From positions 1 through 49,184 of the forward strand of contig CALPWQ020000004.1 in NCBI GenBank assembly GCA_943327315.2: a stretch of DNA of 49,184 bases, read 5' to 3'. A model generated the notes under the pieces. The model was not told the DNA's origin and searched no databases. It saw nothing but the letters and a program-made list of their open reading frames with translations. This document shows positions 7,675 to 16,968 of this stretch, piece by piece. This stretch comes from Chitinophaga pinensis (GTDB lineage Bacteria > Bacteroidota > Bacteroidia > Flavobacteriales_D > Crocinitomicaceae). The stretch's first letter is position 1, and every line of letters starts with the position of its first letter. The translations under genes and the position numbers were made by a program.

Positions 7675-8625
7675 TTAGAATATTTGAGATGCGATGGCAC
7701 GCACCATGGATGAATTTGACATGGTATAATAATGAATACATGGAACGCCTGCATCACGGAGTTCTTTCGACTGCTGAATTCCCCACTCAATGCCTAGCTG
7801 TTCAATTTGCTTGTTGTCCTTGCATTTCAATAATTCCTTTGACAATGCTTCTGGAAAATCGATTTTGAAAAATTTCGGCAGGAACGTAATGTGATCCATT
7901 GTTTTTATCGGTTTCAACCCTGGAATGATAGGAACGTTTATACCTATGGCACGACACGCATCGACAAATTTAAAATACTTTTGGTTGTCGAAGAACATTT
8001 GCGTAACAATGTACTCCGCACCCGCATCGACTTTAGCTTTCAGGTAGTGTAGGTCGGTTGTCATGTTCATTGCTTCGAAGTGCTTTTCCGGATAGCCTGC
8101 TGTTCCAATGCAAAATTGAGTCGGTTCAAGTTGAACGTCATCCATCATATAGTTTCCTTGGTTCATTTCCGAAATCTGGCTGATCAACTCAACGGCATAA
8201 CGGTGACCATCGGCGTGTGGTCTAAACGTGCTTTCTGTCTTGATGGAATCACCCCGCAAGGCCAATACATTATCAATGCCCAAAAACTGCAAGTCAATCA
8301 AGGCATTTTCAGTTTCTTCCTTGCTAAATCCCCCACAAATCAAATGGGGAACGGCATCGACTTGATACTTGTTCATGATCGCCGCGCAGATACCAACCGT
8401 TCCTGGTCGCTTGCGAATGGCTATTTTTTCCAACAAGCCATTTTCACGTTCCTTGTAGATAAACTCTTCTCGGTGATACGTCACATTCACAAATCGAGGA
8501 TTGAACTCCATCAAGGGATCAATCCCATCAAAAATAGATTGTATACTTTTCCCCTTTAACGGAGGAAGAATTTCAAATGAGAAAAGTGGAGTTTTCGCCT
8601 CCTGTAAATGTTGTGTGACTTTCAT
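7675..8625 (-). CDS. metF: Methylenetetrahydrofolate reductase
   Basis: Reduces 5,10-methylene-tetrahydrofolate to 5-methyl-tetrahydrofolate with FAD, supplying methyl groups for methionine synthesis in the cytosol. The 316-residue TIM barrel has FSFEILPP at residues 15-22, whose Glu 18 aligns with the catalytic Glu of the family. It also has the substrate/FAD loops VNVTYHRE, HLICGGFSKEE, VLALRGDS, QLEPTQFCIGTAGYPEKH, TQMFFDNQKYFKFVD and PIIPGLKPI. Length and motif order are standard. The gene is preceded by a TATCTTTG box 19 bases before the ATG and is followed after 8 bases by the secreted protein gene. Confidence 0.95.
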   Translation of the reverse strand: MKVTQHLQEAKTPLFSFEILPPLKGKSIQSIFDGIDPLMEFNPRFVNVTYHREEFIYKERENGLLEKIAIRKRPGTVGICAAIMNKYQVDAVPHLICGGFSKEETENALIDLQFLGIDNVLALRGDSIKTESTFRPHADGHRYAVELISQISEMNQGNYMMDDVQLEPTQFCIGTAGYPEKHFEAMNMTTDLHYLKAKVDAGAEYIVTQMFFDNQKYFKFVDACRAIGINVPIIPGLKPIKTMDHITFLPKFFKIDFPEALSKELLKCKDNKQIEQLGIEWGIQQSKELRDAGVPCIHYYTMSNSSMVRAIASQIF

Positions 8626-8644
8626 TTCAATGCTTCGTGAAGTG

Positions 8645-8652
8645 CAAAGATA
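8645..8652 (-). promoter_or_regulatory. TATCTTTG promoter box for metF
   Basis: Exact TAnnTTTG match on the minus strand, ending 19 bases before the metF ATG. Confidence 0.65.
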
Positions 8653-8686
8653 ATCCTTTGGTTGCTCTTTTAATCGTTAAAATATC

Positions 8687-9364
8687 CTATACCTTGTTCT
8701 GACTTGCCAATATGGCTTCCGCAATGATTAAATCCTTTTGCGTCGTAATCTTGATGTTGTCCTCGTTGCCCTGAATCAATTGAATGTCAATCCCCAACGA
8801 TTCGACGAGTGTTGCATCGTCTGTAATTCCACTGTGGAATTCTAAATTGTAGGCATCGCGCAGAACGGAAGACCTAAAGCACTGTGGAGTTTGCACCAGC
8901 AGAAATTTTGATCGATCCACAGCACGCGATGATGAACCTTGACGCTCACGAACAGACTCCTTCATCGTCAATACAGGGATTGCTGCTTCATTCGTTGCAA
9001 GCACCTCTAGACAGGCTAGTATCGTTTCTTTAGCTACAAAAGGACGGACACCGTCATGCACCAAAATCAAGGTTCCAGAACAACAATCTAGGGCATTTTT
9101 TACCGAATGAAAACGCTCCTCACCTCCTGAAACAAGCGTGTGTGGAATGGTGCAGTTGACATCCTGTAGGATTTTTTTCCAGTAGGCATGCCAATCACGT
9201 GGAAGGGTGAGTATCAATTCAAAATTCGGATCGACATGGTAAAAAGACTCTAGGGTTCTCAGTAATATAGGTTTGCCGTCAAGGCGAATGAATTGCTTAG
9301 GGAGATCCCCTCCCATGCGCTTTCCAATTCCTCCCGCAGTAATAATGACCGATATTTTATTCAT
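8687..9364 (-). CDS. ispD: 2-C-methyl-D-erythritol 4-phosphate cytidylyltransferase
   Basis: Third step of the non-mevalonate (MEP) isoprenoid pathway: it transfers CMP from CTP to methylerythritol phosphate. The 225-residue protein begins with the nucleotidyltransferase signature ITAGGIGKRMGGDLPKQF (residues 8-25). LVHDGVRPF, the TPQCFR segment and TDDATLVES follow, all typical of IspD. Length is normal, and the ATG at 9364 directly precedes the first strand. No clear promoter box is seen. It stands between metF and a small membrane protein gene, both on the same strand. Confidence 0.95.
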   Translation of the reverse strand: MNKISVIITAGGIGKRMGGDLPKQFIRLDGKPILLRTLESFYHVDPNFELILTLPRDWHAYWKKILQDVNCTIPHTLVSGGEERFHSVKNALDCCSGTLILVHDGVRPFVAKETILACLEVLATNEAAIPVLTMKESVRERQGSSSRAVDRSKFLLVQTPQCFRSSVLRDAYNLEFHSGITDDATLVESLGIDIQLIQGNEDNIKITTQKDLIIAEAILASQNKV

Positions 9365-9434
9365 CTAGGGCGTTAAAAATAAAAAAGGTCACCGGAGTAA
9401 CCCAGCAACCTAGTACATGAAAAAATTCTAAGGA

Positions 9435-9623
9435 TTATTTCAACTTAGACGGATTGTTTGCGGCCTTATTGTTGAATTTACGTTGTGTATTCAACCAAAA
9501 GAACAAACCAAAGAAACCAAGGAAAAGCATTGAAGCGTTGAACTTATTGCCAACCCATTCAAAAAAGCCGAATGTCCATTGTAGAAAGTCAGCAATACCG
9601 TAAAAGAAATCTGAAGAACTCAT
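9435..9623 (-). CDS. Small conserved-looking membrane protein (62 aa)
   Basis: A short protein MSSSDFFYGIADFLQWTFGF followed by a hydrophobic membrane segment (about residues 31-45, ASMLFLGFFGLFFWL) and a basic, Asn-rich tail (RKFNNKAANNPSKLK). The layout resembles small uncharacterised single-membrane-segment proteins annotated in many Flavobacteriales genomes (possibly DUF6341), but I cannot confirm the family from sequence alone. The good amphipathic N-terminus, ATG start, and position in a clean gap between rsmA and ispD on the same strand argue that it is a real gene. Function unknown. Confidence 0.65.
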   Translation of the reverse strand: MSSSDFFYGIADFLQWTFGFFEWVGNKFNASMLFLGFFGLFFWLNTQRKFNNKAANNPSKLK

Positions 9624-9696
9624 GCATCAAGGATTTTAATGGCACAAAGGAAATGATTTTTCCTGAAACAATTGCTGAAATATCGAAAAAATGAGC

Positions 9697-10488
9697 TTAC
9701 TCACCCTTTGATTTTCTCGCTTCTTCAATTAGAAGTGTCAATTCAATGAAATTTTCTACTGACAAGACCTCAGGACGAAGAGTTAAAAAGTGATGGTCGA
9801 TGTCGTAACCACTGATCAATTGTTTGATGGAATTGCGAATGGTTTTTCGACGCTGATTGAAACTCATTTTCACTACCTGAATAAAAAATCGCTCATCACA
9901 GGCCATCGTTTGCCGCTCATTTCGGGTGCACCGAATCACTCCTGACTTCACTTTAGGTGGTGGGTTAAACACATGCTCATCTACTGTAAAGCAGTATTCA
10001 ATGTCATAAAATGCTTGCAACAAAACGCTCAAAATGCCATACTTTTTTGATCCCGGTGGTTCAGCCACTCGCTCTGCAACTTCCTTTTGAAACATTCCCA
10101 TGATCTCCGGAATCTGATTCCGATAATCCAGGCATTTAAATAAGATTTGAGAGGAAATATTGTATGGAAAATTCCCAACAACAGCAAAGGGCTCCTCACC
10201 CATATACTTGCGGGGATCGATGCGGATAAAATCGGCTTCAAAGATTTTTCCTGACAATTGAGGAAAATGTCCACTTAAATACGTCACCGATTCATGGTCG
10301 ATTTCCATCACAAATAGCTCGTTCGTTTCCTTTTCCAAAAGAAATTCTGTGAGCGCTCCCATGCCTGGGCCAATCTCCAACACGCGTGTACAGCCTTGGT
10401 GACCCGTAAATTGTTCCGCAATTTTCCGACAGATGTTTTTATCCGTTAAGAAATGCTGACCGAGGTGTTTTTTGGGACGCACACTCAT
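9697..10488 (-). CDS. rsmA: 16S rRNA (adenine(1518)-N6/adenine(1519)-N6)-dimethyltransferase
   Basis: Dimethylates two adjacent adenines in the 3'-terminal hairpin of 16S rRNA during small-subunit maturation, using S-adenosylmethionine. The N-terminal KKHLGQHFLTDKN (residues 6-18) is the KsgA signature. VLEIGPGMGALTEFLL is the SAM-binding motif I, and NFPYNISSQILF is the catalytic N-x-P-Y motif (usually NLPYNIS). HVFNPPPKVKS and the C-terminal helical domain (FNQRRKTIRNSI) complete the family pattern. The 263 residues are normal. It overlaps the stop of the DUF4286-like gene by 4 bases (ATGA), so the two are translationally coupled from the promoter at 10803. Confidence 0.95.
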   Translation of the reverse strand: MSVRPKKHLGQHFLTDKNICRKIAEQFTGHQGCTRVLEIGPGMGALTEFLLEKETNELFVMEIDHESVTYLSGHFPQLSGKIFEADFIRIDPRKYMGEEPFAVVGNFPYNISSQILFKCLDYRNQIPEIMGMFQKEVAERVAEPPGSKKYGILSVLLQAFYDIEYCFTVDEHVFNPPPKVKSGVIRCTRNERQTMACDERFFIQVVKMSFNQRRKTIRNSIKQLISGYDIDHHFLTLRPEVLSVENFIELTLLIEEARKSKGE

Positions 10489-10799
10489 GATTTAAACTCT
10501 TCAATGACACTCAATACCGTTCGAAATGCTGCAAACTTCCCTGCATAGCGGGCGCTGTGATCGCGCTGCAAAAGTGGAGCGTGGTTTTGGCTATAGGTAT
10601 CCATGAGTTCTTGGCTTGGCGATAAATAGGTGATGGCATAAGTTACACCGCCATCTTCTTCGCCATGAACACGTGAAATGCGACTTTCTAAGAAACATCC
10701 TGTGGCCATTACCAGAGGAATATGTGTGCTTCGCATCCAAGTCAACCAATCTTCGGCAGCCTCAGGATCTACACTTACAGTAACGTTGTATAAAATCAT
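10485..10799 (-). CDS. DUF4286-family protein (104 aa)
   Basis: A small cytosolic protein of the DUF4286 type, common in Bacteroidota and of unknown function. The sequence MILYNVTVSVDPEAAEDWLT, the tryptophan-rich helix WLTWMRSTHIPLV, an internal ARISRVHGEEDGG-like strand turn and YAGKFAAFRTVLSVIEE fit the ferredoxin-like dimeric fold expected for the family. I take the ATG at 10799 rather than the in-frame TTG at 10805, since the promoter box TACCTTTG covers the TTG. The box lies only 3 bases from the ATG, so the mRNA would be leaderless. The gene overlaps rsmA by 4 bases. Confidence 0.8.
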   Translation of the reverse strand: MILYNVTVSVDPEAAEDWLTWMRSTHIPLVMATGCFLESRISRVHGEEDGGVTYAITYLSPSQELMDTYSQNHAPLLQRDHSARYAGKFAAFRTVLSVIEEFKS

Positions 10800-10802
10800 A
10801 TG

Positions 10803-10810
10803 CAAAGGTA
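10803..10810 (-). promoter_or_regulatory. TACCTTTG promoter box for DUF4286-rsmA
   Basis: Exact TAnnTTTG on the minus strand, 3 bases from the chosen ATG. It is arranged back to back with the yicC box at 10859 in an 83-base divergent spacer. Confidence 0.55.
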
Positions 10811-10858
10811 ACTATTCCCTTGCTTCAGACCTAACTCCCACCATTGCCCGAATTTTTC

Positions 10859-10866
10859 TACTTTTG
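10859..10866 (+). promoter_or_regulatory. TACTTTTG promoter box for yicC-gmk-nadD
   Basis: Exact TAnnTTTG match, ending 16 bases before the yicC ATG at 10883. Confidence 0.6.
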
Positions 10867-10882
10867 ATGAAAATTGCAGTTT

Positions 10883-11749
10883 ATGCTCATGTCAATGACG
10901 GGTTTCGGAAAATCTACCGGAACATTCGCAGGAAAAAAAGTAAGTGTTGAAGTACGCTCCCTGAATAGTAAATCACTCGATATGAATGTGCGCATCTGTT
11001 CGGCCTACCGCGAACTTGAGCACGACATCCGAAAAATCGTTGGTGACGAACTCGACCGCGGAAAAGTCGACATCAACATCAACATGGACAGCAGTGGCGA
11101 TTCCCGCAATTATACACTCAACCGCGATTTGGCCGCTGCCTATTACAAGGATCTAAAAGGGATGAACGAAATGCTTGGTGAAGAATCAAAAGATTACCTC
11201 GCCATGATTCTGCGCATGCCCGACATCTTCAACAACGAACGTGAAGGGTTTTCTGAAGAGGAGAAAAAGTGGGTGTTCGAGTTGGTAAAATCCGCTTGCG
11301 AACAGTTGCATGCCTTTAGAAGACAAGAAGGAGTAGCACTAGAAAGTGAATTCCACGGCCGGATTGGAGACATACAATCGCTGCTGAAAGAAGTGCCTAA
11401 ATACGAAGGTGAACGCATTGATACTGTTCGTGAACGACTGCGCAAAGGCTTGGATGAATTGGAAAGCACAAAGCACGACGACAATCGTTTGGAGCAAGAA
11501 CTCATTTTTTACATTGAAAAATTGGACATTTCAGAAGAGAAAATGCGCTTGACCAATCACGTCGATTACTTCATCGAAACAATGAAACTTCCAAAAAGCG
11601 GGAAAAAACTAGGTTTCATCGCTCAGGAGATTGGGCGCGAAATCAACACGCTCGGCAGCAAAAGCAATCATGCGGAGATGCAAAAACTCGTCGTGGACAT
11701 GAAAGACAACCTTGAGAAAATCAAAGAACAGGTACTGAATACCTTGTAA
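10883..11749 (+). CDS. yicC: YicC/YloC-family endoribonuclease
   Basis: A 288-residue member of the YicC/YloC family, whose E. coli member is an endoribonuclease affecting small-RNA stability. The N-terminus MLMSMTGFGKSTG matches the family hallmark M-x-x-S-M-T-G-F-G, which fixes the start at 10883 rather than the in-frame TTG at 10874. The C-terminal domain has the conserved KLGFIAQEIGREINTLGSKS followed by a long helix (EMQKLVVDMKDNLEKIKEQV). Length is typical. gmk follows after 8 bases and nadD overlaps gmk, so yicC-gmk-nadD is one operon; yicC beside gmk is a widespread arrangement. Confidence 0.93.
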   Translation: MLMSMTGFGKSTGTFAGKKVSVEVRSLNSKSLDMNVRICSAYRELEHDIRKIVGDELDRGKVDININMDSSGDSRNYTLNRDLAAAYYKDLKGMNEMLGEESKDYLAMILRMPDIFNNEREGFSEEEKKWVFELVKSACEQLHAFRRQEGVALESEFHGRIGDIQSLLKEVPKYEGERIDTVRERLRKGLDELESTKHDDNRLEQELIFYIEKLDISEEKMRLTNHVDYFIETMKLPKSGKKLGFIAQEIGREINTLGSKSNHAEMQKLVVDMKDNLEKIKEQVLNTL

Positions 11750-11757
11750 AAAAACCA

Positions 11758-12342
11758 ATGGAAACAGCGAAGAATAAAACGGGGAAATGTGTGATCTTTT
11801 CGGCACCATCTGGCGCTGGAAAAACAACCATTGTTCATCATTTGTTGGATGCACAACTCGGGCTTGCCTTCTCCGTTTCGGCCTGTAGCCGTGCCCCTCG
11901 TCCGAATGAAACCGATGGAAAAGACTACTATTTTCTTGGCTTAGAAGGGTTCCGACGATTGATTCATGAAGATGCATTCGTGGAGTGGGAAGAAGTTTAT
12001 ACCGACAATTATTACGGAACCCTTCGTTCTGAAGTAGAACGTATTTGGAATGAAGGAAAAACCGTGATCTTCGACGTAGATGTGGTAGGAGGCCTAAACA
12101 TTAAACGAATTTTTGGAGAAAGGGCTTTGGCCGTTTTTGTGCAGCCACCAAGCTACGAAGAACTCGAAAAACGCCTTCGTCACCGCAGCACAGAAACTGA
12201 AGAGAAAATAAACATACGCATGGCTAAAGCCAAAAAAGAACTCGACAGCGCCAAAGAGTTTGATGTAGTCATCATTAATGATAAGCTTGAACTTGCCTGC
12301 ACCGAAGCCAAGCAACTTGTCTCTGAATTTATTCAATCATGA
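11758..12342 (+). CDS. gmk: Guanylate kinase
   Basis: Phosphorylates GMP to GDP with ATP, needed for GTP supply and recycling of cyclic di-GMP products. The 194-residue protein carries the P-loop SAPSGAGKTT (residues 15-24), the GMP-binding SACSRAPRPNETDGKDYYFL and VEWEEVYTDNYYGT, the Walker-B-like VIFDVDVVGGLNIK, and the LID region RLRHRSTETEEKINIRM. All are at normal spacing. It lies between yicC and nadD and overlaps nadD by 4 bases (ATGA), indicating translational coupling. Confidence 0.96.
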   Translation: METAKNKTGKCVIFSAPSGAGKTTIVHHLLDAQLGLAFSVSACSRAPRPNETDGKDYYFLGLEGFRRLIHEDAFVEWEEVYTDNYYGTLRSEVERIWNEGKTVIFDVDVVGGLNIKRIFGERALAVFVQPPSYEELEKRLRHRSTETEEKINIRMAKAKKELDSAKEFDVVIINDKLELACTEAKQLVSEFIQS

Positions 12343-12953
12343 ACATCGGTCTCTACTTCGGTACATTCAATCCCATCCATGTGGGACACTTGATTATCGC
12401 CAATTACATGGCAAATTTTCAAGGAATGGATCAAGTATGGTTGGTTGTTTCACCTCAAAATCCCTTAAAAGAAAAGGCTGGGTTACTATCAGATTTCCAT
12501 CGTTTATCATTGGTGAAAGCAGCGATTGAAGAAAACCCTAAGCTTCGTGCGAGCGATGTTGAATTCAAGTTGCCCATTCCAAGTTATACGGTAACCACGC
12601 TCGCTTATCTCAAAGAAAAGCACCCCAAACACACCTTTTCACTCATCATGGGGGAAGACAATCTACGGAATTTCCACAAGTGGTTTAACCACGAAGTGAT
12701 CTTGAAAAATCACGAAATCTATGTATATCCTCGGGTGTTCACCATTCAGGAAGACCTTGAAATTCGTGCGAATGGCGCACTGACCGAAAATCCTTTTGCC
12801 GGTCATCCAAATGTTCACATTTGCAGTGATGCACCAGTGATGCGCATATCGGCTAGTTTTATTCGCAAGGCGATAAAAGAAAGAAAAGATATTCGTTACC
12901 TACTGACAGAGCCCGTCCATCAGTATATTGAAGAGATGCACTTTTATAGGTAA
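12339..12953 (+). CDS. nadD: Nicotinate-nucleotide adenylyltransferase
   Basis: Adenylates nicotinate mononucleotide to deamido-NAD, the shared step of de novo and Preiss-Handler NAD synthesis. The 204-residue protein has the nucleotidyltransferase signature YFGTFNPIHVGHL (residues 6-18), the substrate loop VVSPQNPLKEKAGLLS, IMGEDNLRNFHKW, and the C-terminal MRISASFIRKAIKE (ISxSxxR). Length is standard. It ends 1 base before the stop of the convergent scoB gene. With kmo and kynU later in the window, an NAD route from tryptophan is conceivable, but the genes are not linked. Confidence 0.95.
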   Translation: MNIGLYFGTFNPIHVGHLIIANYMANFQGMDQVWLVVSPQNPLKEKAGLLSDFHRLSLVKAAIEENPKLRASDVEFKLPIPSYTVTTLAYLKEKHPKHTFSLIMGEDNLRNFHKWFNHEVILKNHEIYVYPRVFTIQEDLEIRANGALTENPFAGHPNVHICSDAPVMRISASFIRKAIKERKDIRYLLTEPVHQYIEEMHFYR

Positions 12954-12954
12954 A

Positions 12955-13611
12955 TCAAAGCACCATTTCAGGGACGAAATCTGGCACCACCAAGTCGCCT
13001 TCCGTTTTGGAAATAATTTCTTCAACACTCACACCTGGAGCGCGCTCAATCAAATAGAATTTGTTGTCACGGATTTCAAGCACTGCCAGCTCCGTTACGA
13101 CCTTTTTTACACAGCCAACGCCCGTTAAAGGCAGTGTACATTTCTTAAGGATTTTAGATTCACCTTCGCGATTGCTGTGCATCATGGCCACGATAATGTT
13201 TTCTGCTGAGGCCACCAAGTCCATGGCACCGCCCATGCCCTTCACCATTTTTCCTGGGATCTTCCAGTTGGCAATGTCACCGTTTTGCGACACTTCCATC
13301 GCGCCTAGCACTGTAAGTTGCACGTGTTGACCGCGAATCATGGAAAACGACATCGCAGAATCAAAAAATGCAGCACCCTTGAGTACCGTAATGGTTTGTT
13401 TTCCTGCGTTGATCAAATCCGCATCTTCTTCCCCATCGAAAGGAAAAGGGCCCATGCCCAAAACGCCATTCTCAGATTGAAATTCCACTTCAATGCCTTC
13501 GGGAATGTAGTTCGCCACCAAGGTTGGAATGCCGATTCCTAAGTTCACATACCATCCATCCCTCAACTCTTGAGCAATGCGTTTTGCAATTCCTGTTTTA
13601 TCTAATGCCAT
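12955..13611 (-). CDS. scoB: 3-oxoacid CoA-transferase subunit B
   Basis: Beta subunit of a class I CoA-transferase (succinyl-CoA:3-ketoacid or acetate/acetoacetate type), which activates acetoacetate to acetoacetyl-CoA by exchange of CoA. The 218-residue protein contains LGIGIPTLVANYIPEG and FQSENGVLGMGP, whose Glu 47 is the residue that carries the covalent glutamyl-CoA in this family. GAMEVSQNGDIANWKIPGKM and GMGGAMDLVASA are further family motifs. The partner scoA lies upstream; the 106-base spacer between them is unusually long for this pair and holds a palindromic repeat cluster. Confidence 0.93.
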   Translation of the reverse strand: MALDKTGIAKRIAQELRDGWYVNLGIGIPTLVANYIPEGIEVEFQSENGVLGMGPFPFDGEEDADLINAGKQTITVLKGAAFFDSAMSFSMIRGQHVQLTVLGAMEVSQNGDIANWKIPGKMVKGMGGAMDLVASAENIIVAMMHSNREGESKILKKCTLPLTGVGCVKKVVTELAVLEIRDNKFYLIERAPGVSVEEIISKTEGDLVVPDFVPEMVL

Positions 13612-13659
13612 CTTTTTTTGAAATGATTAATGACAAATTACTAGTTACTAATTGAGCAA

Positions 13660-13735
13660 ACTCGTAATTCGTAATTCGTGGCTTCGAGTCTGCTTGCGTA
13701 CCTCAGCCACCAAATTCTTAATTCTTAATTCTAAC
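13660..13735. repeat. Composite palindromic repeat, locus A
   Basis: Contains tandem copies of the module ACTCGTAATTCGT (13660-13677), then a hairpin with outer arms GTGGCT/AGCCAC (13678-13710), and then three TTAATTCT-like steps. A stretch of 19 bases (13671-13689) is identical to 36496-36514. Compared with the 36503 copy, the hairpin has 10 extra bases in its loop. The cluster covers the scoA stop codon and lies between scoA and scoB. Confidence 0.75.
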
Positions 13736-14416
13736 TGTTCGTTGCTCAATGCGTTTTTCAAATTTTTCTCCTTTGAAGATCCGTTGAACGAAGATTCCAG
13801 GGGTGTGAATATCATTTGGATCGAGTTCACCAGCAGGGACCAATTCTTCCACTTCGGCAATGGTAATTTTTCCTGCCATCGCCATCATAGGGTTGAAATT
13901 GCGCGCTGTTGCTTTGAAAATAAGGTTTCCCTCCGTATCACCCTTCCACGCTTTCACGATGGCAAAATCTGCCGACAAGGCCATTTCCAAAATATGTGGC
14001 TTGCCGTTAAACTCGCGCACCTCCTTGCCTTCAGCTACTTCCGTTCCATATCCTGCCGGAGTAAAGAATGCTGGAATTCCAGCTCCTCCAGCTCTACAGC
14101 GTTCGGCCAAACTTCCCTGAGGAATGAGGTCAACGATCAATTCACCGGAAAGCATCTGACGTTCGAATTCCGCATTTTCACCGACATACGAACTGATCAT
14201 TTTTTTGATTTGATGGCCATGCAACAAGAGTCCAAGGCCGAAATCATCGACCCCCGCATTGTTAGAAATACACGTGAGGTCTTTCACGCCCAACTTCACC
14301 AATTGTGCGATAGAATTTTCAGGAATTCCACACAAGCCAAAGCCACCCAACATGAGTGTCATCCCGTCTTCTATGCCGACGAGGGCTTCTTCAACATTAT
14401 TTACTACTTTATTCAT
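13718..14416 (-). CDS. scoA: 3-oxoacid CoA-transferase subunit A
   Basis: Alpha subunit partner of scoB for CoA transfer between succinate/acetate and acetoacetate. The 232-residue protein has [18 protein letters not shown] near residue 25, the CoA-transferase family 1 signature, followed by [37 protein letters not shown] and [20 protein letters not shown]. The stop codon lies inside the repeat cluster: the last residues (about RIKN) come from repeat sequence TTAATTCT, so the original C-terminus may have been slightly shorter. The ATG at 14416 overlaps the PBP1A stop by one base (TAATG), so this metabolic gene is translationally coupled to a cell-wall gene. Confidence 0.93.
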   Translation of the reverse strand: MNKVVNNVEEALVGIEDGMTLMLGGFGLCGIPENSIAQLVKLGVKDLTCISNNAGVDDFGLGLLLHGHQIKKMISSYVGENAEFERQMLSGELIVDLIPQGSLAERCRAGGAGIPAFFTPAGYGTEVAEGKEVREFNGKPHILEMALSADFAIVKAWKGDTEGNLIFKATARNFNPMMAMAGKITIAEVEELVPAGELDPNDIHTPGIFVQRIFKGEKFEKRIEQRTVRIKN

Positions 14417-16914
14417 TATAAGCCTAATTCAGGAACTGTTGGAACATCCAATTGTGCATCGCCGTCACAGGAGAAAAGTTTTGGGTCGTAAGATGCGGGC
14501 TGTTCAAAATCTGTTGTTGGCAAGCCAATTTTCGGATCCTTATAAACCTTCTGCATGTAATAGCCGTAGATTGGAAGTGCCAATCGTGCACCCTGTCCCC
14601 ACTGCATAGACCTGAAACGCACACCACGGTCTTCGGCACCTACCCAAACACCTGTCACAAGTTTTGGTGTTAATCCAATAAACCATCCGTCGGAATTGCT
14701 TTGGGTCGTTCCTGTTTTACCTGCTGTGGGGTAGAGGATATTTCCCCATGACTGACCTCCACGCAAACTTCCACCTGTGCCTTGCGTAATCACTTTCTTC
14801 AGCATTTGAAGTACCTCAAAGGCAACATTTTCATTCATCACCTGCTTCGTATAGAAGTTGGCTTCATTGTCAAAAATGACATTCCCATTGCGGTCCTCAA
14901 TGCGTAAGATTGACGTTGGGCGGTTAAATATTCCTTTGTTCGCAAAGATGCATTGCGCACCCACCAATTCAAATAAGGAAAGGTCCATAATACCTAGGCA
15001 CATGGCAGGAACTTCCTGTTCTAGCGGCAGATTGATATCCATCAACTTCAGCAATTTTGAGATGTTCTTTGGACCGGCATAGCCCCCCATTTTTGACATG
15101 ACAGCAACGGTAATGTTGTTCATGGATTGCGCCAACCCTGTTGAGGCAGTGACGACGCCCGCTTCAGAACCACCTGCATTCTTCGGACACCATCTATCGT
15201 TTACATTGCCATCGGCATCTTGCAAATCAACACAATAGGCCGTATTGGCAAATTGCGTACAAGGCTTTACGACGCCCATTGCCATCGCTGTTCCGTACAC
15301 AAATGGCTTAATCGTTGATCCAACCTGACGGCGACTCAATTTCACGTGGTCGTAGGCAAAGTGAGTAATGTTCGCGCCACCTACCCATGCTTTGATAAAT
15401 CCTGTTTGAGGCTCTATGGAGATGAGTCCAGCGTGCATGAATGACTTGTAATAACGGATAGAATCGTTCGGTGTGAGTAAGGTGTCTTTTTCTCCACTCC
15501 ACGCAAACACCCTCATTTGTGTTGGCGTGTTGAACGCATTCACGATTTCTTGTTCAGAATAGCCCGCTTGAGACATGTAATCGTAACGAGGCGAATTGAG
15601 GCGAGCAGTGCGCATGATGGACTTCACTTGATCTTCAGAAAGGTCATTTGAGAACGGGAAGTTACGCGTTGCTCTATTGTTTTGATCGAAGGGCTTTTGC
15701 AAGTTTTCGCTCAGATGGCGCTCCACGGCTTTCTCTGCATGGTCTTGTAGATTTGCATCAATGGTCGTATATATTTTCAAGCCATCTCGGTAGATGTCAT
15801 AAGGAGTCCCATCCACTCGTGCATATTTCCAAGAGCCGTCTTCGTTTTTCTGAAGCAACAAGTCCGTCAATTCTTTGCGGAGGTATTCCCTAAAATAAGG
15901 CGCTTTCCCTTGTTTGTGATCCACCGACTGGTAATTTACAACAAGTGGTTTTACCTTCAAAAGATCGTATTCTTCTTGGGTGATTGTTGCACGCAAGGCC
16001 TCGTTTTCAGCTTTGCTATTTTTCAACCATTGAAACAATACTTGATTTCGACGGTTTACAGCACGCGTTGAATCCGCAGCTCTCCGTGCATTAATTTCTT
16101 CAGCAGAAACTGCCGACACAGATATTTCCTTTTCTGTGGCAATAATTCTTCGGTAATTGCGGATTTTAAATGAGTATGGATTGTAGAGCGCTGGGTTTTT
16201 ACACATGCCTACGAGCATGGCAGCTTCCTCTTTGGCTAAATTTTTTGGTTTTTTATTGAAATACACTTTTGCTGCATTTTCAATTCCAACGGCATTGTAT
16301 AAAAAGTCGAACTGGTTGAGGTACATGGTAATGATTTCCTCTTTGGTATAACGCTTTTCAAGTCGCGTTGCGATGATATTCTCTCGTGCTTTTTCGTTGA
16401 TTCGGCCAAAAATCCTACCCACTTTTGTGGAAGAAATGGACAAACGTTCACCTCTTGCGCGCGCCAACTCTTCGCGCTCACGCTGTTGCAAGGTATAGAG
16501 CAATTTGGCCAACTGCTGCGAAATTGTTGATGCACCTCCGGCACCTCCAAAGCTAAAAATAGCACGCCCTACAGCACGAAAGTCAACTCCCGCATGGTCT
16601 TTGAACCGCTCGTCTTCAGTTGAAATTAAAGCATCCGTAATAAAGGGTGAAATTTCACGGTATTTCACACTTGTGCGGTTCACCAAAAAATATTTTCCCA
16701 ATTCCGTTTCTTTGTCATAGGCATACACAACAGATGCTTGAAGTTCGGGGGGGTTGTCGAGCATTTCAACAGGTGGAAGCGAATCCTCTGATTGAAAAAG
16801 TAACAGTAATGCCACAAAAACAAATGGGAACAGCGCAAATCCCCAAAACCAATAGGTCAGTTTTTTCTTGTCGCTGTCGGGAAGTAAATTTGTTGGCTGT
16901 GCTTTAGTCGCCAT
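14416..16914 (-). CDS. mrcA: Class A penicillin-binding protein 1A (transglycosylase/transpeptidase)
   Basis: Bifunctional peptidoglycan synthase of 832 residues. One membrane segment (about 21-41) precedes the GT51 transglycosylase domain with [12 protein letters not shown] (catalytic Glu at about 100) and [14 protein letters not shown]. The transpeptidase domain carries the S-x-x-K nucleophile motif [10 protein letters not shown], the S-x-N motif in AQSMNN and KTGT at about 733. It should act outside the cytoplasmic membrane in wall polymerisation and crosslinking. It follows rodA after 54 bases on the same strand, so it is probably part of the mre transcript. Its stop overlaps the scoA start. 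No promoter box was found in the 54-base gap. Confidence 0.94.
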   Translation of the reverse strand: MATKAQPTNLLPDSDKKKLTYWFWGFALFPFVFVALLLLFQSEDSLPPVEMLDNPPELQASVVYAYDKETELGKYFLVNRTSVKYREISPFITDALISTEDERFKDHAGVDFRAVGRAIFSFGGAGGASTISQQLAKLLYTLQQREREELARARGERLSISSTKVGRIFGRINEKARENIIATRLEKRYTKEEIITMYLNQFDFLYNAVGIENAAKVYFNKKPKNLAKEEAAMLVGMCKNPALYNPYSFKIRNYRRIIATEKEISVSAVSAEEINARRAADSTRAVNRRNQVLFQWLKNSKAENEALRATITQEEYDLLKVKPLVVNYQSVDHKQGKAPYFREYLRKELTDLLLQKNEDGSWKYARVDGTPYDIYRDGLKIYTTIDANLQDHAEKAVERHLSENLQKPFDQNNRATRNFPFSNDLSEDQVKSIMRTARLNSPRYDYMSQAGYSEQEIVNAFNTPTQMRVFAWSGEKDTLLTPNDSIRYYKSFMHAGLISIEPQTGFIKAWVGGANITHFAYDHVKLSRRQVGSTIKPFVYGTAMAMGVVKPCTQFANTAYCVDLQDADGNVNDRWCPKNAGGSEAGVVTASTGLAQSMNNITVAVMSKMGGYAGPKNISKLLKLMDINLPLEQEVPAMCLGIMDLSLFELVGAQCIFANKGIFNRPTSILRIEDRNGNVIFDNEANFYTKQVMNENVAFEVLQMLKKVITQGTGGSLRGGQSWGNILYPTAGKTGTTQSNSDGWFIGLTPKLVTGVWVGAEDRGVRFRSMQWGQGARLALPIYGYYMQKVYKDPKIGLPTTDFEQPASYDPKLFSCDGDAQLDVPTVPELGL

Positions 16915-16968
16915 GCGTTATTCGTTTATGTAAAATTAAAGAATTCTTTGCTTTCATATTCATCTCCT

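Noticed and set aside
13652-14491. 279-codon plus-strand frame opposite scoA
   Set aside because: Antisense to a clear CoA-transferase subunit; composition is low in family-like features and it has no promoter.
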